Positions 24,922 to 32,373 of a stretch of DNA of 43,840 nt are shown here, piece by piece. The stretch spans positions 1-43,840 of the forward strand of contig CAIUAN010000004.1 of the NCBI GenBank assembly GCA_903897145.1. The letters run 5' to 3'. The position numbers and the translations under genes are program-made. The notes beneath the pieces are model-generated. The model was given only the letters and a program-made list of their open reading frames with translations, was not told where the DNA came from and made no database searches. The number at the start of each line of letters is the position of its first letter. Positions within the stretch are counted from its first letter, which is position 1. This stretch comes from an uncultured Bacteroidia bacterium (GTDB taxonomy: Bacteria > Bacteroidota > Bacteroidia > Bacteroidales > Prolixibacteraceae).

Positions 24922-25680
24922 ATGATTGGATTTATAATACCTATTAATCTTTCTGCCTTAAATTGGCTTCTTATCGGACTTTGTGCATTGCTTGTTGGCA
25001 TGTCTAAAACTGGCGTTCCAGGAGTCTCAATGATCGTTGTTCCAACGTTAGCTTTAATATTTGGCGGGAAACAGAGTACAGGCGTATTGCTCCCTATTCT
25101 AATTATGGCAGATGTTTTTGGTGTTATTTATTACCATCGTCACGCGCAATGGAAACACCTTTTACGTGCACTCCCTTGGGCTCTTGCTGGACTAATCTTA
25201 GCTTTATGGGTTGGAAATCAGGTAAATGACGACCAGTTTAAACGATTGATTGCAATCGTTGTGTTTGTAAGCGTGGGACTTATGCTTTGGAAAGATTATG
25301 GTATCAAACGTGAATATACTCCCGATCATTGGTTTTTTGCTGCATTCTTAGGTGTCATGGGTGGATTCGCGACTATGATCGGAAATGTCGCAGGTCCTAT
25401 TTTTGCTATTTATTTGCTAGCGATGCATCTTAATAAACAAAGTTATATCGGTACCACAGCTTGGTTTTTCTTTATTATTAATGTCTCAAAGCTTCCTCTT
25501 CAAGCTTTCGTTTGGAATAACATTACTTGGAATACACTAACAATTGATCTTTTCGTTCTTCCCGCTATCGCTCTTGGCGCCTGGCTTGGGATACTTCTTG
25601 TCGATAAAATTTCAGAAGCAAACTATAAATGGCTGGTCGTGGTGATTACTGTTTTTTCTGCATTCCTTATTTTTCTGTAG
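24922..25680 (+). CDS. TSUP (TauE/SafE) family membrane transporter
   Basis: A 252-residue inner-membrane protein with about eight hydrophobic helices. It shows the two-fold repeat of the TSUP family: LLIGLCALLVGMSKTGVPGVSMIVVPTLALIFGGKQSTGVLLPILIMADVFGVIYYHR in the first half and FLGVMGGFATMIGNVAGPIFAIYLLAMHLNKQSYIGTTAWFF in the second. Members move sulfite, sulfonates or other organic anions; the substrate here cannot be assigned. It is probably monocistronic: it ends in TAG and a 182-base gap follows in which I see no further feature. Confidence 0.87.
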   Translation: MIGFIIPINLSALNWLLIGLCALLVGMSKTGVPGVSMIVVPTLALIFGGKQSTGVLLPILIMADVFGVIYYHRHAQWKHLLRALPWALAGLILALWVGNQVNDDQFKRLIAIVVFVSVGLMLWKDYGIKREYTPDHWFFAAFLGVMGGFATMIGNVAGPIFAIYLLAMHLNKQSYIGTTAWFFFIINVSKLPLQAFVWNNITWNTLTIDLFVLPAIALGAWLGILLVDKISEANYKWLVVVITVFSAFLIFL

Positions 25681-25862
25681 GCTTTGTCCTACTGAACAAT
25701 CACTTATTATATTTTCAGAGATTGAGTTTTAGTTCCAATTCGTATGGGGGAAAGTGCGAAACAAGCTTCTTCATTTGTTGAAATTTGATTAATTTTATAC
25801 CCACCTTATATACCTGACTTAAAATAGAATTTTCGGTATTTCGATAACTATTTTAATTTATC

Positions 25863-27101
25863 ATGAATAATACAAAGCAGCGAATATTTATTTGCTCGAT
25901 TTTAGGAATAGTCGTTCTTGTTGCCTTAATCCTGTTTTCTTGCCAGACGGCTCCTCGCGCATTAAAATTGGAAGATTGCATAGTTTTAGAGGTGGAGAAA
26001 GGGCCAGTTTTTCAAATAATTGAGGCTACAGGAATAGCAGTAGCTGAGAATGAAGTTTTAATACGGGTGCCATATCCAGGAATGCTCAAGCAAATTTATA
26101 AGGAGCCAGGAAGTCGAGTACAAAAAGGCGATGTTATTCTCGCTCTCGATGATACTCCAATTAAAACTGAGATTGATCATATTAGGGATCAGCTTGAACT
26201 AAAAAAGAATTCGATCGAAAAGAATAAACTCAACGAGGCGAGTGCTACCGTTGACCTGAATTACAGCGAAGAAGTTAAAAATATGGCGATTAAGTCGTTG
26301 CGCTCTCGCTTAGCGGACGAGGTTCAGCTTCTTGATGTGGGCGGTATATCTCCTGCGAAGATTGAAAAAACAAAAGAGGAAATTTCTTTAGCGGAGAAGG
26401 ATTTGTTAATGCTGAAGCAGAAGAATGCAATTCGAATAAAGCAGTTAAAGGCTGAAGAACAGGGGCTTGTTTTGGGCATTCAAATACAGGAGAAGGAGCT
26501 TGCAGATAAGTTTCATTTTCTCAGTTTAATGCGAATTGAGGCGCCATCGCCAGGGATTATTCTTTCCATATCCAATAAAGTAGGTGAGTATGTGAATGCG
26601 GAAATTTCGCTATCGTCTGTTTTAGTCCGAATGTCAGATCTCTCCTCTTTTAAGATTATGGGATCAGCAGAGGACAAATATGCGGAGCATATTAAAACTG
26701 GGACAAAGGTATTTGCAACCATTGATAATGAGCGCGTTTCTGGAGCTATTGGAATTGTTAATCCAATGATTGAAGGAGGTAGGATCAAATTCAATGTTCA
26801 TCTCGATGATAAACACGATCTAAAGCTAATTTCAAATCAGAAAATTGCGATAGATATTGTTGGCTCCGAATTAGGAAATGCCGTTCGAATAAAGCATATT
26901 AAATCCCTGTCCAGTGAAAATCTCACGACCTTATATTCGTTTGAAAAGGGATATGCAGTAAGACGAGCTATCACTATTGGACTTGTAAATTCTGATTATA
27001 TTCAAATTGTTTCTGGCTTAGAGCCGGGAGAGAAAATCATTATTCCCAAAAAGGGTATCTCGGTTTTTCATAACAACACGAGCATACTAATCAATAATTA
27101 A
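25863..27101 (+). CDS. HlyD/MacA-type periplasmic adaptor lipoprotein
   Basis: A 412-residue membrane-fusion protein that would bridge an inner-membrane exporter and the TolC-type channel encoded next. The N-terminal helix ends in a lipobox, LFSC, with C27 as the predicted lipidated residue. A lipoyl-like half (VPYPGMLKQIYKEPGSRVQKGDVILALDD, about 70-98) and its partner (IEAPSPGIILSISNKVGEYV, about 222-241) flank a long alpha-helical hairpin rich in K, E and L (about 100-215). A beta-barrel and membrane-proximal domain follow. TolC starts 3 bases later. No ABC or RND permease gene is adjacent. Confidence 0.85.
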   Translation: MNNTKQRIFICSILGIVVLVALILFSCQTAPRALKLEDCIVLEVEKGPVFQIIEATGIAVAENEVLIRVPYPGMLKQIYKEPGSRVQKGDVILALDDTPIKTEIDHIRDQLELKKNSIEKNKLNEASATVDLNYSEEVKNMAIKSLRSRLADEVQLLDVGGISPAKIEKTKEEISLAEKDLLMLKQKNAIRIKQLKAEEQGLVLGIQIQEKELADKFHFLSLMRIEAPSPGIILSISNKVGEYVNAEISLSSVLVRMSDLSSFKIMGSAEDKYAEHIKTGTKVFATIDNERVSGAIGIVNPMIEGGRIKFNVHLDDKHDLKLISNQKIAIDIVGSELGNAVRIKHIKSLSSENLTTLYSFEKGYAVRRAITIGLVNSDYIQIVSGLEPGEKIIIPKKGISVFHNNTSILINN

Positions 27102-27104
27102 ATC

Positions 27105-28625
27105 ATGCGCCTAAGCTTTTTATACCCTGCGATACTTATAGTTTGCTTGGTCGCGGCACCTTCTATAGCCCAAGAAAAAAAGGGAGATGAAAAGCTCAAG
27201 AATATCAAGATGTCCCTAAGTCTGAATGATATTGTAGACTTAGCGATTAAAAAATCATCAGCGGTGCGTTACGTTCAGAATACGGACCTTAACTCCTATT
27301 GGCGCTGGAAAAATTTTCAAAAAACTTTTCTTCCAAACCTTGTTGTGGCAGGCACCGTGCCTAGCTTTAATAAAGCAACGGTCCCAGTTACTCAGCCAGA
27401 TGGAAGCATTCAGTTTAAGGCCGTATCAAATCTTATGGCCTCAGCAAACTTATCCCTAAACCAATACGTCCCGTTAGCTGGAACTTATATTTATGCTTCT
27501 ACTTCGGCAAATAGGGCTCAGGATTTTTACCAAAAACAAACCACTTTCTCTGGTAATCCAATTTCTTTTGGATTCTATCAGCCCATTTTTGCATACAATT
27601 GGATGAAATGGTCTAAGAAATTAGAACCCATGATTTATAATGAGTCGCAGAAAAACTTTATTCAAGCAATTGAAGCCATCGCCTATACGGCGACAGCTCA
27701 TTTTTTCAATTACTTACGTATTCAAACAGATTACAAATTGGCGGAAAGTGCCTTGAAAAATAGCAATGATAATTTGCGTATTGCTAAAACAAAGCAGAAG
27801 ATTGGTCAGATCTCGGAGAATGATTATTCAAGAATTGAATTGTCGGTATTGAATGCTCAGAAAGCGTTGAACTCTGCAGGTATGTTATTGAAGAATTCCG
27901 ATTTTACCCTAAAGTCATATGTCGGGATTGACCAAAATCAAGAGATCGATCTGCAGATGCCACTGAATATTACCTTATTTGATATTGATTCTAAAAAGGC
28001 GCTCGCTGAGGCCAAGATTAATCGACCTGAGACGATTAATTTTGAAAGACGCTTAGTCAATGCAGATCAATCTTTAACCGCAGCTAAACGAGCCTCTGGA
28101 TTAGTCGCTACGCTATCTGGAAGTTATGGTCTATCAAATAGTGGAGTTTCACTGTCTGGGATTTACGATAATCCGCAAAAATCAGAAGTTCTTCAGTTAA
28201 CGGTTAGCATCCCAATCCTCGACTGGGGAAGAGCTGCATCCGCAGTAAAAATGGCGGAATCACAGCGCGACTTAGCTGAATTTGACGTACAGAAAGCACG
28301 AGAAGATTTTGACCGAAGCGTCATCGTTCAAGTTGAACAGTTTAGCCTCTTGAGAGGTCAGCTGATCACGGCAAAAGAGGCTGATCGCGTAGCCGAAAAT
28401 GGGTATAAGATTGCGCTAAAAAGATTTCAAAATGGGGAGATTAGTATTACTGACCTCAATATCGCTTTATCTGAACGCGAGAGTGCAAAGCGCGACTATA
28501 TTGGCTCCCTATCGACCTATTGGCTGGCCTATTATAATCTAAGAATTCTTACGCTGTATGATTTTGAAACCGACCAAAAAATAAAATACGAAAATCCACG
28601 CCTTCCTTCTGATACGAATAAGTAG
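27105..28625 (+). CDS. TolC family outer-membrane efflux protein
   Basis: A 506-residue outer-membrane factor. The signal peptide is clear (about residues 1-22, ending APSIAQ). The two-repeat helical barrel is visible in long amphipathic segments (about 45-260 and 290-480), including EAIAYTATAHFFNYLRIQTDYKLAESALKNS and its second-half counterpart QVEQFSLLRGQLITAKEADRVAENGYKIALKRFQNGEISITDLN. SIPILDWGRAASAVKMAESQRDLA is typical of the family. With the upstream adaptor it makes two parts of a tripartite exporter; the pump must be encoded elsewhere. Confidence 0.88.
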   Translation: MRLSFLYPAILIVCLVAAPSIAQEKKGDEKLKNIKMSLSLNDIVDLAIKKSSAVRYVQNTDLNSYWRWKNFQKTFLPNLVVAGTVPSFNKATVPVTQPDGSIQFKAVSNLMASANLSLNQYVPLAGTYIYASTSANRAQDFYQKQTTFSGNPISFGFYQPIFAYNWMKWSKKLEPMIYNESQKNFIQAIEAIAYTATAHFFNYLRIQTDYKLAESALKNSNDNLRIAKTKQKIGQISENDYSRIELSVLNAQKALNSAGMLLKNSDFTLKSYVGIDQNQEIDLQMPLNITLFDIDSKKALAEAKINRPETINFERRLVNADQSLTAAKRASGLVATLSGSYGLSNSGVSLSGIYDNPQKSEVLQLTVSIPILDWGRAASAVKMAESQRDLAEFDVQKAREDFDRSVIVQVEQFSLLRGQLITAKEADRVAENGYKIALKRFQNGEISITDLNIALSERESAKRDYIGSLSTYWLAYYNLRILTLYDFETDQKIKYENPRLPSDTNK

Positions 28626-28672
28626 ATCGTTCGAATGATATATTTTACCTATTTTTATCCGTATAATCTTAC

Positions 28673-29320
28673 ATGCGAAATTTCATGAACCGAATCATTC
28701 AATATCTAAGTATCTTTTTCGTTCTATTTTTGTTCGCATGTGGCTCATCTCTGACAAAAAAAACAGCAGATAATTTAAAAGTCGCGTTGAATAATGAGCG
28801 AACTGCCTCAGAAAAGTATACAAAGTATGCGCAGGTGGCTATGAGCGAAGGCTTTGATACGCTTGCTCAATTGTTTTCTGCCGTTTCGAACTCTGAAAAA
28901 ATTCATGCCACGAATCATGAGCGCATGCTTCATAAATATGGGGGCAATTCAGATAATCCTGAAATTGCCGCCTATCAGGTAAAAACAACAAAAGAAAACT
29001 TAGATGCAGCGATTAAAAGCGAAATGCTTGACATGCAATCTTTGTACCCTGGTTTTATAAAAACGGCTGAGATTGAAACAGCCCCAGATGGAGCGACCGC
29101 TTTTACTTGGGCTTTAAATGGAGATAAACGGCATCTTAATTTTTACCGAAAAGCCGCTTCTAGTATCTTAAGCGGAAATGAGTCCGGAATCTCTTATCTT
29201 TGGTATGTCTGTCCTAGATGTGGCAACATCTACAACCCAGATGATTCTAAGGCACTTTGTGAGATATGTCTTGAGAAACAAGAAAATTTTATTGGATTTG
29301 TCAAAATTGATTCAAAATAA
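28673..29320 (+). CDS. rubrerythrin-like protein with a lipoprotein signal
   Basis: Rubrerythrins reduce peroxide with a non-haem di-iron site and a rubredoxin-like centre, and are normally cytoplasmic. This 215-residue protein begins with a signal peptide whose lipobox LFAC ends at C23, so it should be exported and lipidated. The ferritin-like domain (about 30-165) has ligand candidates E42, E75-x-x-H78 and D151-x-x-H154; the last is usually ExxH. The C-terminal zinc-ribbon/rubredoxin part has C180/C183 and C196/C199. An ATG at 28685 is an alternative start but also keeps the signal. It converges with tpx, the other peroxide-removal gene. Confidence 0.87.
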   Translation: MRNFMNRIIQYLSIFFVLFLFACGSSLTKKTADNLKVALNNERTASEKYTKYAQVAMSEGFDTLAQLFSAVSNSEKIHATNHERMLHKYGGNSDNPEIAAYQVKTTKENLDAAIKSEMLDMQSLYPGFIKTAEIETAPDGATAFTWALNGDKRHLNFYRKAASSILSGNESGISYLWYVCPRCGNIYNPDDSKALCEICLEKQENFIGFVKIDSK

Positions 29321-29356
29321 ACTAGAGAAGAGTAATTATTTCTCTTCTCTAGTTTA
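29318..29356. terminator. bidirectional terminator between the rubrerythrin gene and tpx
   Basis: A 15-bp stem (29318-29332 with 29342-29356) around the loop TAATTATTT. The left arm includes the rubrerythrin stop codon. Purine-rich on one arm and pyrimidine-rich on the other, it gives a hairpin in transcripts of both convergent genes. Confidence 0.75.
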
Positions 29357-29363
29357 ATCGAAT

Positions 29364-29873
29364 TTAAATCCCCTTTACTGCAGCTAATGCACTTCGGTAA
29401 TCAGGCTCCTGAGTGATCTCACTCACATATTCTACATAGCGAATGATTCCCGCTGGATCAACAATCACTGTTCCTCTTCCAAGAAGTCTTAGCTCTTTGA
29501 TAACAAAACCATACTTGCCTCCAAAATCTAACTCTTTGTGATCCGAGATGGTTTTAATATTATCTAATCCTTCGGCAGCACAAAATCGACTCTGCGCAAA
29601 AGGTAAATCGCAAGATATGGATAATACCACAACGTTTTCAAGCTCGCTAAGCTCCGTATTAAAGCGTCTGTTTTGGGCCGCACATACGGGTGTGTCAACG
29701 GAAGGATAGACTGCTATGATAACTGTCTTTCCTGCAAAATCGGATAACTTTACAGGTGCTAAACCTGCGCCAACAGCTTCAAATTCTGGCGCCTTTTCTC
29801 CTACTTTTACTTCATTCCCTAACAAGGTTAATGGATTCCCAGAGAATGTAATTTTTACGGAACTTTCTTTCAT
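29364..29873 (-). CDS. tpx: thiol peroxidase, Tpx type
   Basis: An atypical 2-Cys peroxiredoxin that reduces hydroperoxides with thioredoxin. The 169 residues are full length. The peroxidatic cysteine is C64 in PSVDTPVCAAQNRRF and the resolving cysteine C98 in LPFAQSRFCAAEGL; the spacing of 34 equals that of C61 and C95 in Escherichia coli Tpx. The extra C88 precedes the second motif. The 285-base divergent gap to the ribulokinase gene is AT-rich; I find no convincing promoter match, only a weak TTCAAT/ATTGAA hairpin near 30070-30093. Confidence 0.94.
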   Translation of the reverse strand: MKESSVKITFSGNPLTLLGNEVKVGEKAPEFEAVGAGLAPVKLSDFAGKTVIIAVYPSVDTPVCAAQNRRFNTELSELENVVVLSISCDLPFAQSRFCAAEGLDNIKTISDHKELDFGGKYGFVIKELRLLGRGTVIVDPAGIIRYVEYVSEITQEPDYRSALAAVKGI

Positions 29874-30158
29874 ATTTTTTTAAATTAAATGATTTGCAAA
29901 TTAACAATTTCTAAGATTACAATCTAAGTGTTTATTTGTTTGAATTTTCATCCTAAATTTCTCAAATATTACCAGCTTAATTTGTAGGTGCTCGTAATTA
30001 TTTTCATCCCTCCACTTAAATTATTCAGTCAACTATTGATCGTTAAGTGTGATTTTAGTAGTTTTAAAATGTTCAATTCTTTAATTATTGAAGACTGAAC
30101 TGTCTTGAGACCGATACTGTATTCAACTATATAACAACTGATTAAAGACATTTTGGCG

Positions 30159-31823
30159 ATGAGAAATTATGTAATAGGCATTGATTACGGCACCGATTCT
30201 GTTCGTGCAATAATTGTTAATGCGGTGAATGGCGATGAGGTGGCTACAGCTGTTAAAGCTTATCCACGTTGGGCAACTGGCAAATTTTGTGATTCAGCGA
30301 AAGATCAATATCGTCAACATCCGTTAGACTATGTCGAGTCGATGGAATTTGTCGTCAAAGAGGCGCTTAGAATAGCAGGTACTGAAGTGGCTAAAAATAT
30401 TGCGGGCATCTCTTTTGATACGACCGGGAGCACGCCAGTTTTGGTTGATCCCTCAGGCACACCACTGGCATTAACCGCAGGTTTTGAGGATAACCCAAAT
30501 GCGATGTTTATTTTGTGGAAAGATCATACCTCTAATCGTGAGGCGAACGAGATCAATCAGCTTTCTAAAAACTGGGAAATCGATTATACCAAATTCGAAG
30601 GTGGTATTTACTCATCAGAATGGGTCTGGGCGAAGGTTTTACATGCCCTTCGAGCTGATGAGAAAGTCCGAAAGGCTGCTTATTCATGGATAGAGCATTG
30701 CGACTGGATGCCAGCTCTTCTAACCGGAACTCTCTTGCCTAGTAAAGCTTTACGTAGCCGATGCGCTGCTGGACATAAATCGATGTGGCACGAAGGGTGG
30801 AATGGTCTACCTTCAGAATTATTTTTGAGCACCCTTGACCCTTTGTTGACAGGCTATCGTGCTCGACTTTACGATAAAACGTATACAAGCGATGTGAAGG
30901 TTGGAACTTTAACATCAGAATGGGCTGTTAGGCTGGGCTTATCAACAGATGTTGCCGTTGGCGTAGGTGGTTTCGACTGTCATTTTGGGGCAGTTGGTGG
31001 CGAGGTGGCTCCCAATGTTTTAGCTCGTTCTATTGGCACCTCAACGTGCGATATTATGATCGCTTCATATGATCAGGTTGGCGATAAATTAATTCCGGGT
31101 ATCTGCGGACAGGTTGATGGCTCTGTTATTCCTGGATATGTCGGACTTGAGGCTGGACAGTCGGCTTTTGGTGACATTTATGCTTGGTTTAAGAAAGTTG
31201 TCGCTTGGCCTGTTGAAGAGATCTTGGCTAAATCTAATTTAATTGATGCCGACACGCGCGAGAAGCTTCTTGCCGAAACACTGGATCGTATCATTCCCGA
31301 ACTATCGAATCAAGCTGCATTAATTCCCATCGAAGAGTCTACGATTGTAGCTGTTGACTGGATGAATGGTCGTCGGACTCCAGATGCTACCACGGAAGTT
31401 GCTGGAGCCATTACAGGCTTAAAACTAGGTTCATCTGCACCCCGAATCTTCCGAGCATTGGTTGAGGCTACTGCATTTGGCTCTCGCGCCATAGTTGATC
31501 GTTTTAAACGCGAAGGGGTAGTGATCAGTGAGATTATAGGCCTAGGTGGTGTTGCGAAAAAGTCCCCTTTTGTGATGCAGACACTTGCCGATGTTTTGAA
31601 TATGCCTATTAAAGTTGCTCGTACAGAGCAGACTTGTGCTTTTGGCGCTGCGATGTTCGCTGCGGTGGTGGCAGGTGTTTATTCCAAGGTTGAGGATGCG
31701 CAAAAAGCAATGGGACAAGGATTTGAAAAAACCTACTACCCTAATGCTGCCAATGCCAAGAAATATGAGGCTATTTATCAAAAGTATTTAAAAGTTGGTA
31801 TTTTTATAGATCAGGAGCTTTAA
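30159..31823 (+). CDS. araB: ribulokinase
   Basis: AraB phosphorylates L-ribulose to L-ribulose 5-phosphate in arabinose catabolism. The 554 residues are close to the usual 560-570. The FGGY ATP-binding start is VIGIDYGTDSVRAIIVNA, and the FDTTGSTPVLVD, GIYSSEWVWAKVLH and WIEHCDWMPALLTG segments are characteristic of ribulokinase in contrast to xylulokinase or glycerol kinase. FDCHFGAVGGEV and SIGTSTCDIM form the substrate and hinge region. The frame opens two codons earlier at a TTG, but the ATG at 30159 is preferred. No araA, araD or arabinose transporter is adjacent. Confidence 0.92.
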   Translation: MRNYVIGIDYGTDSVRAIIVNAVNGDEVATAVKAYPRWATGKFCDSAKDQYRQHPLDYVESMEFVVKEALRIAGTEVAKNIAGISFDTTGSTPVLVDPSGTPLALTAGFEDNPNAMFILWKDHTSNREANEINQLSKNWEIDYTKFEGGIYSSEWVWAKVLHALRADEKVRKAAYSWIEHCDWMPALLTGTLLPSKALRSRCAAGHKSMWHEGWNGLPSELFLSTLDPLLTGYRARLYDKTYTSDVKVGTLTSEWAVRLGLSTDVAVGVGGFDCHFGAVGGEVAPNVLARSIGTSTCDIMIASYDQVGDKLIPGICGQVDGSVIPGYVGLEAGQSAFGDIYAWFKKVVAWPVEEILAKSNLIDADTREKLLAETLDRIIPELSNQAALIPIEESTIVAVDWMNGRRTPDATTEVAGAITGLKLGSSAPRIFRALVEATAFGSRAIVDRFKREGVVISEIIGLGGVAKKSPFVMQTLADVLNMPIKVARTEQTCAFGAAMFAAVVAGVYSKVEDAQKAMGQGFEKTYYPNAANAKKYEAIYQKYLKVGIFIDQEL

Positions 31824-31879
31824 ATTAGGACTTATGCTAGGTTTGAGATTCGAATTTTAGACCGACTTAAATCGTTAAA

Positions 31880-31910
31880 TTTTTTTTAACGGATATTTTT
31901 TATATATTTG
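31880..31910 (+). promoter_or_regulatory. promoter candidate upstream of the leader RNA
   Basis: TTTT (31880-31883), a 19-base spacer and TATATTTG (31903-31910, exact TAnnTTTG). Transcription would start near 31916, about 180 bases upstream of the next start codon, leaving room for a structured leader or separate small RNA. Confidence 0.55.
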
Positions 31911-31915
31911 GCAAG

Positions 31916-32071
31916 CGCCATTTTATGCAGTATCAATTCGATCCCTTCATTTGGAACTGTATGATTATAGCCACTGACTTCACACGGACATTCCAACCAT
32001 TGTTCTTATGGGAGTTTTAAGCACCTCGGAATTATAGAATCATCCAAATTGGACTGATTTGCCGAGTTTTT
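31916..32071 (+). ncRNA. candidate structured leader or small RNA
   Basis: The segment between a good promoter and a terminator-like hairpin contains no plausible reading frame. A long imperfect hairpin can be drawn: TCCC (31942-31945) with GGGA (32010-32013) and TTGGAA (31951-31956) with TTCCAA (31991-31996). ATTTGGA (31949-31955) can instead pair with TCCAAAT (32043-32049) inside the terminator stem. It is either an attenuating 5' leader of the 79-residue protein gene or an independent RNA. I could not match it to a named RNA family by eye, and the conserved SRP-RNA motif is absent. Confidence 0.35.
32025..32071 (+). terminator. terminator-like hairpin in the leader of the 79-residue protein gene
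   Basis: CTCGG (32025-32029) pairs with CCGAG (32062-32066), followed directly by TTTTT. Inside, AATCATCC (32038-32045) pairs with GGA and TGATT (32051-32059, one bulged C). It stops 26 bases short of the next ATG. Confidence 0.55.
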
Positions 32072-32097
32072 ATATAATGATCAATAAATTTTAAATT

Positions 32098-32337
32098 ATG
32101 GGTAGGCCACCAACAAGAGCAAAAGAATATAGAGATGGTTTTTATATTGAGGTTCGTAATAAAGGATCTTTGACTGGTATAAAGATCATCCGTAAAACAA
32201 AGGAAGAGATGATGTTGGCCATTAAAGAGTATGAAAAATCGAAAGAGGTTATCATTCTTGGCGAGTCAAAAAATGGCAAGTGGGCTAATAAACCAGAGGC
32301 TTATCATCGGGTGGACACTATCGAACATTCCAGTTAG
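32098..32337 (+). CDS. small conserved-looking protein of unknown function
   Basis: A 79-residue soluble, basic protein starting MGRPPTRAKEYRDGFYIEV. It contains a compact alternating pattern suggestive of beta strands (GFYIEVRNKG, GIKIIRK), then a helix (TKEEMMLAIKEYEKSKEV) and a final strand (VIILGESKNGKW). There is no signal peptide, cysteine pair or helix-turn-helix that I can see. The opening GRPPT and the basic character leave a nucleic-acid-binding role open, but that is speculation. A structured leader with a terminator-like hairpin precedes it. The amino-acid permease gene follows after 36 bases. Confidence 0.7.
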   Translation: MGRPPTRAKEYRDGFYIEVRNKGSLTGIKIIRKTKEEMMLAIKEYEKSKEVIILGESKNGKWANKPEAYHRVDTIEHSS

Positions 32338-32373
32338 CAATAGCTAATTATTTCCTTTTTATAGATCCTTAGG

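Noticed and set aside
31916-32071. SRP RNA, tmRNA or a known riboswitch
   Set aside because: No GGAAGCAGC-like SRP core, no tmRNA acceptor end, and no recognised ligand-binding core could be found by eye, so it stays an unnamed candidate.
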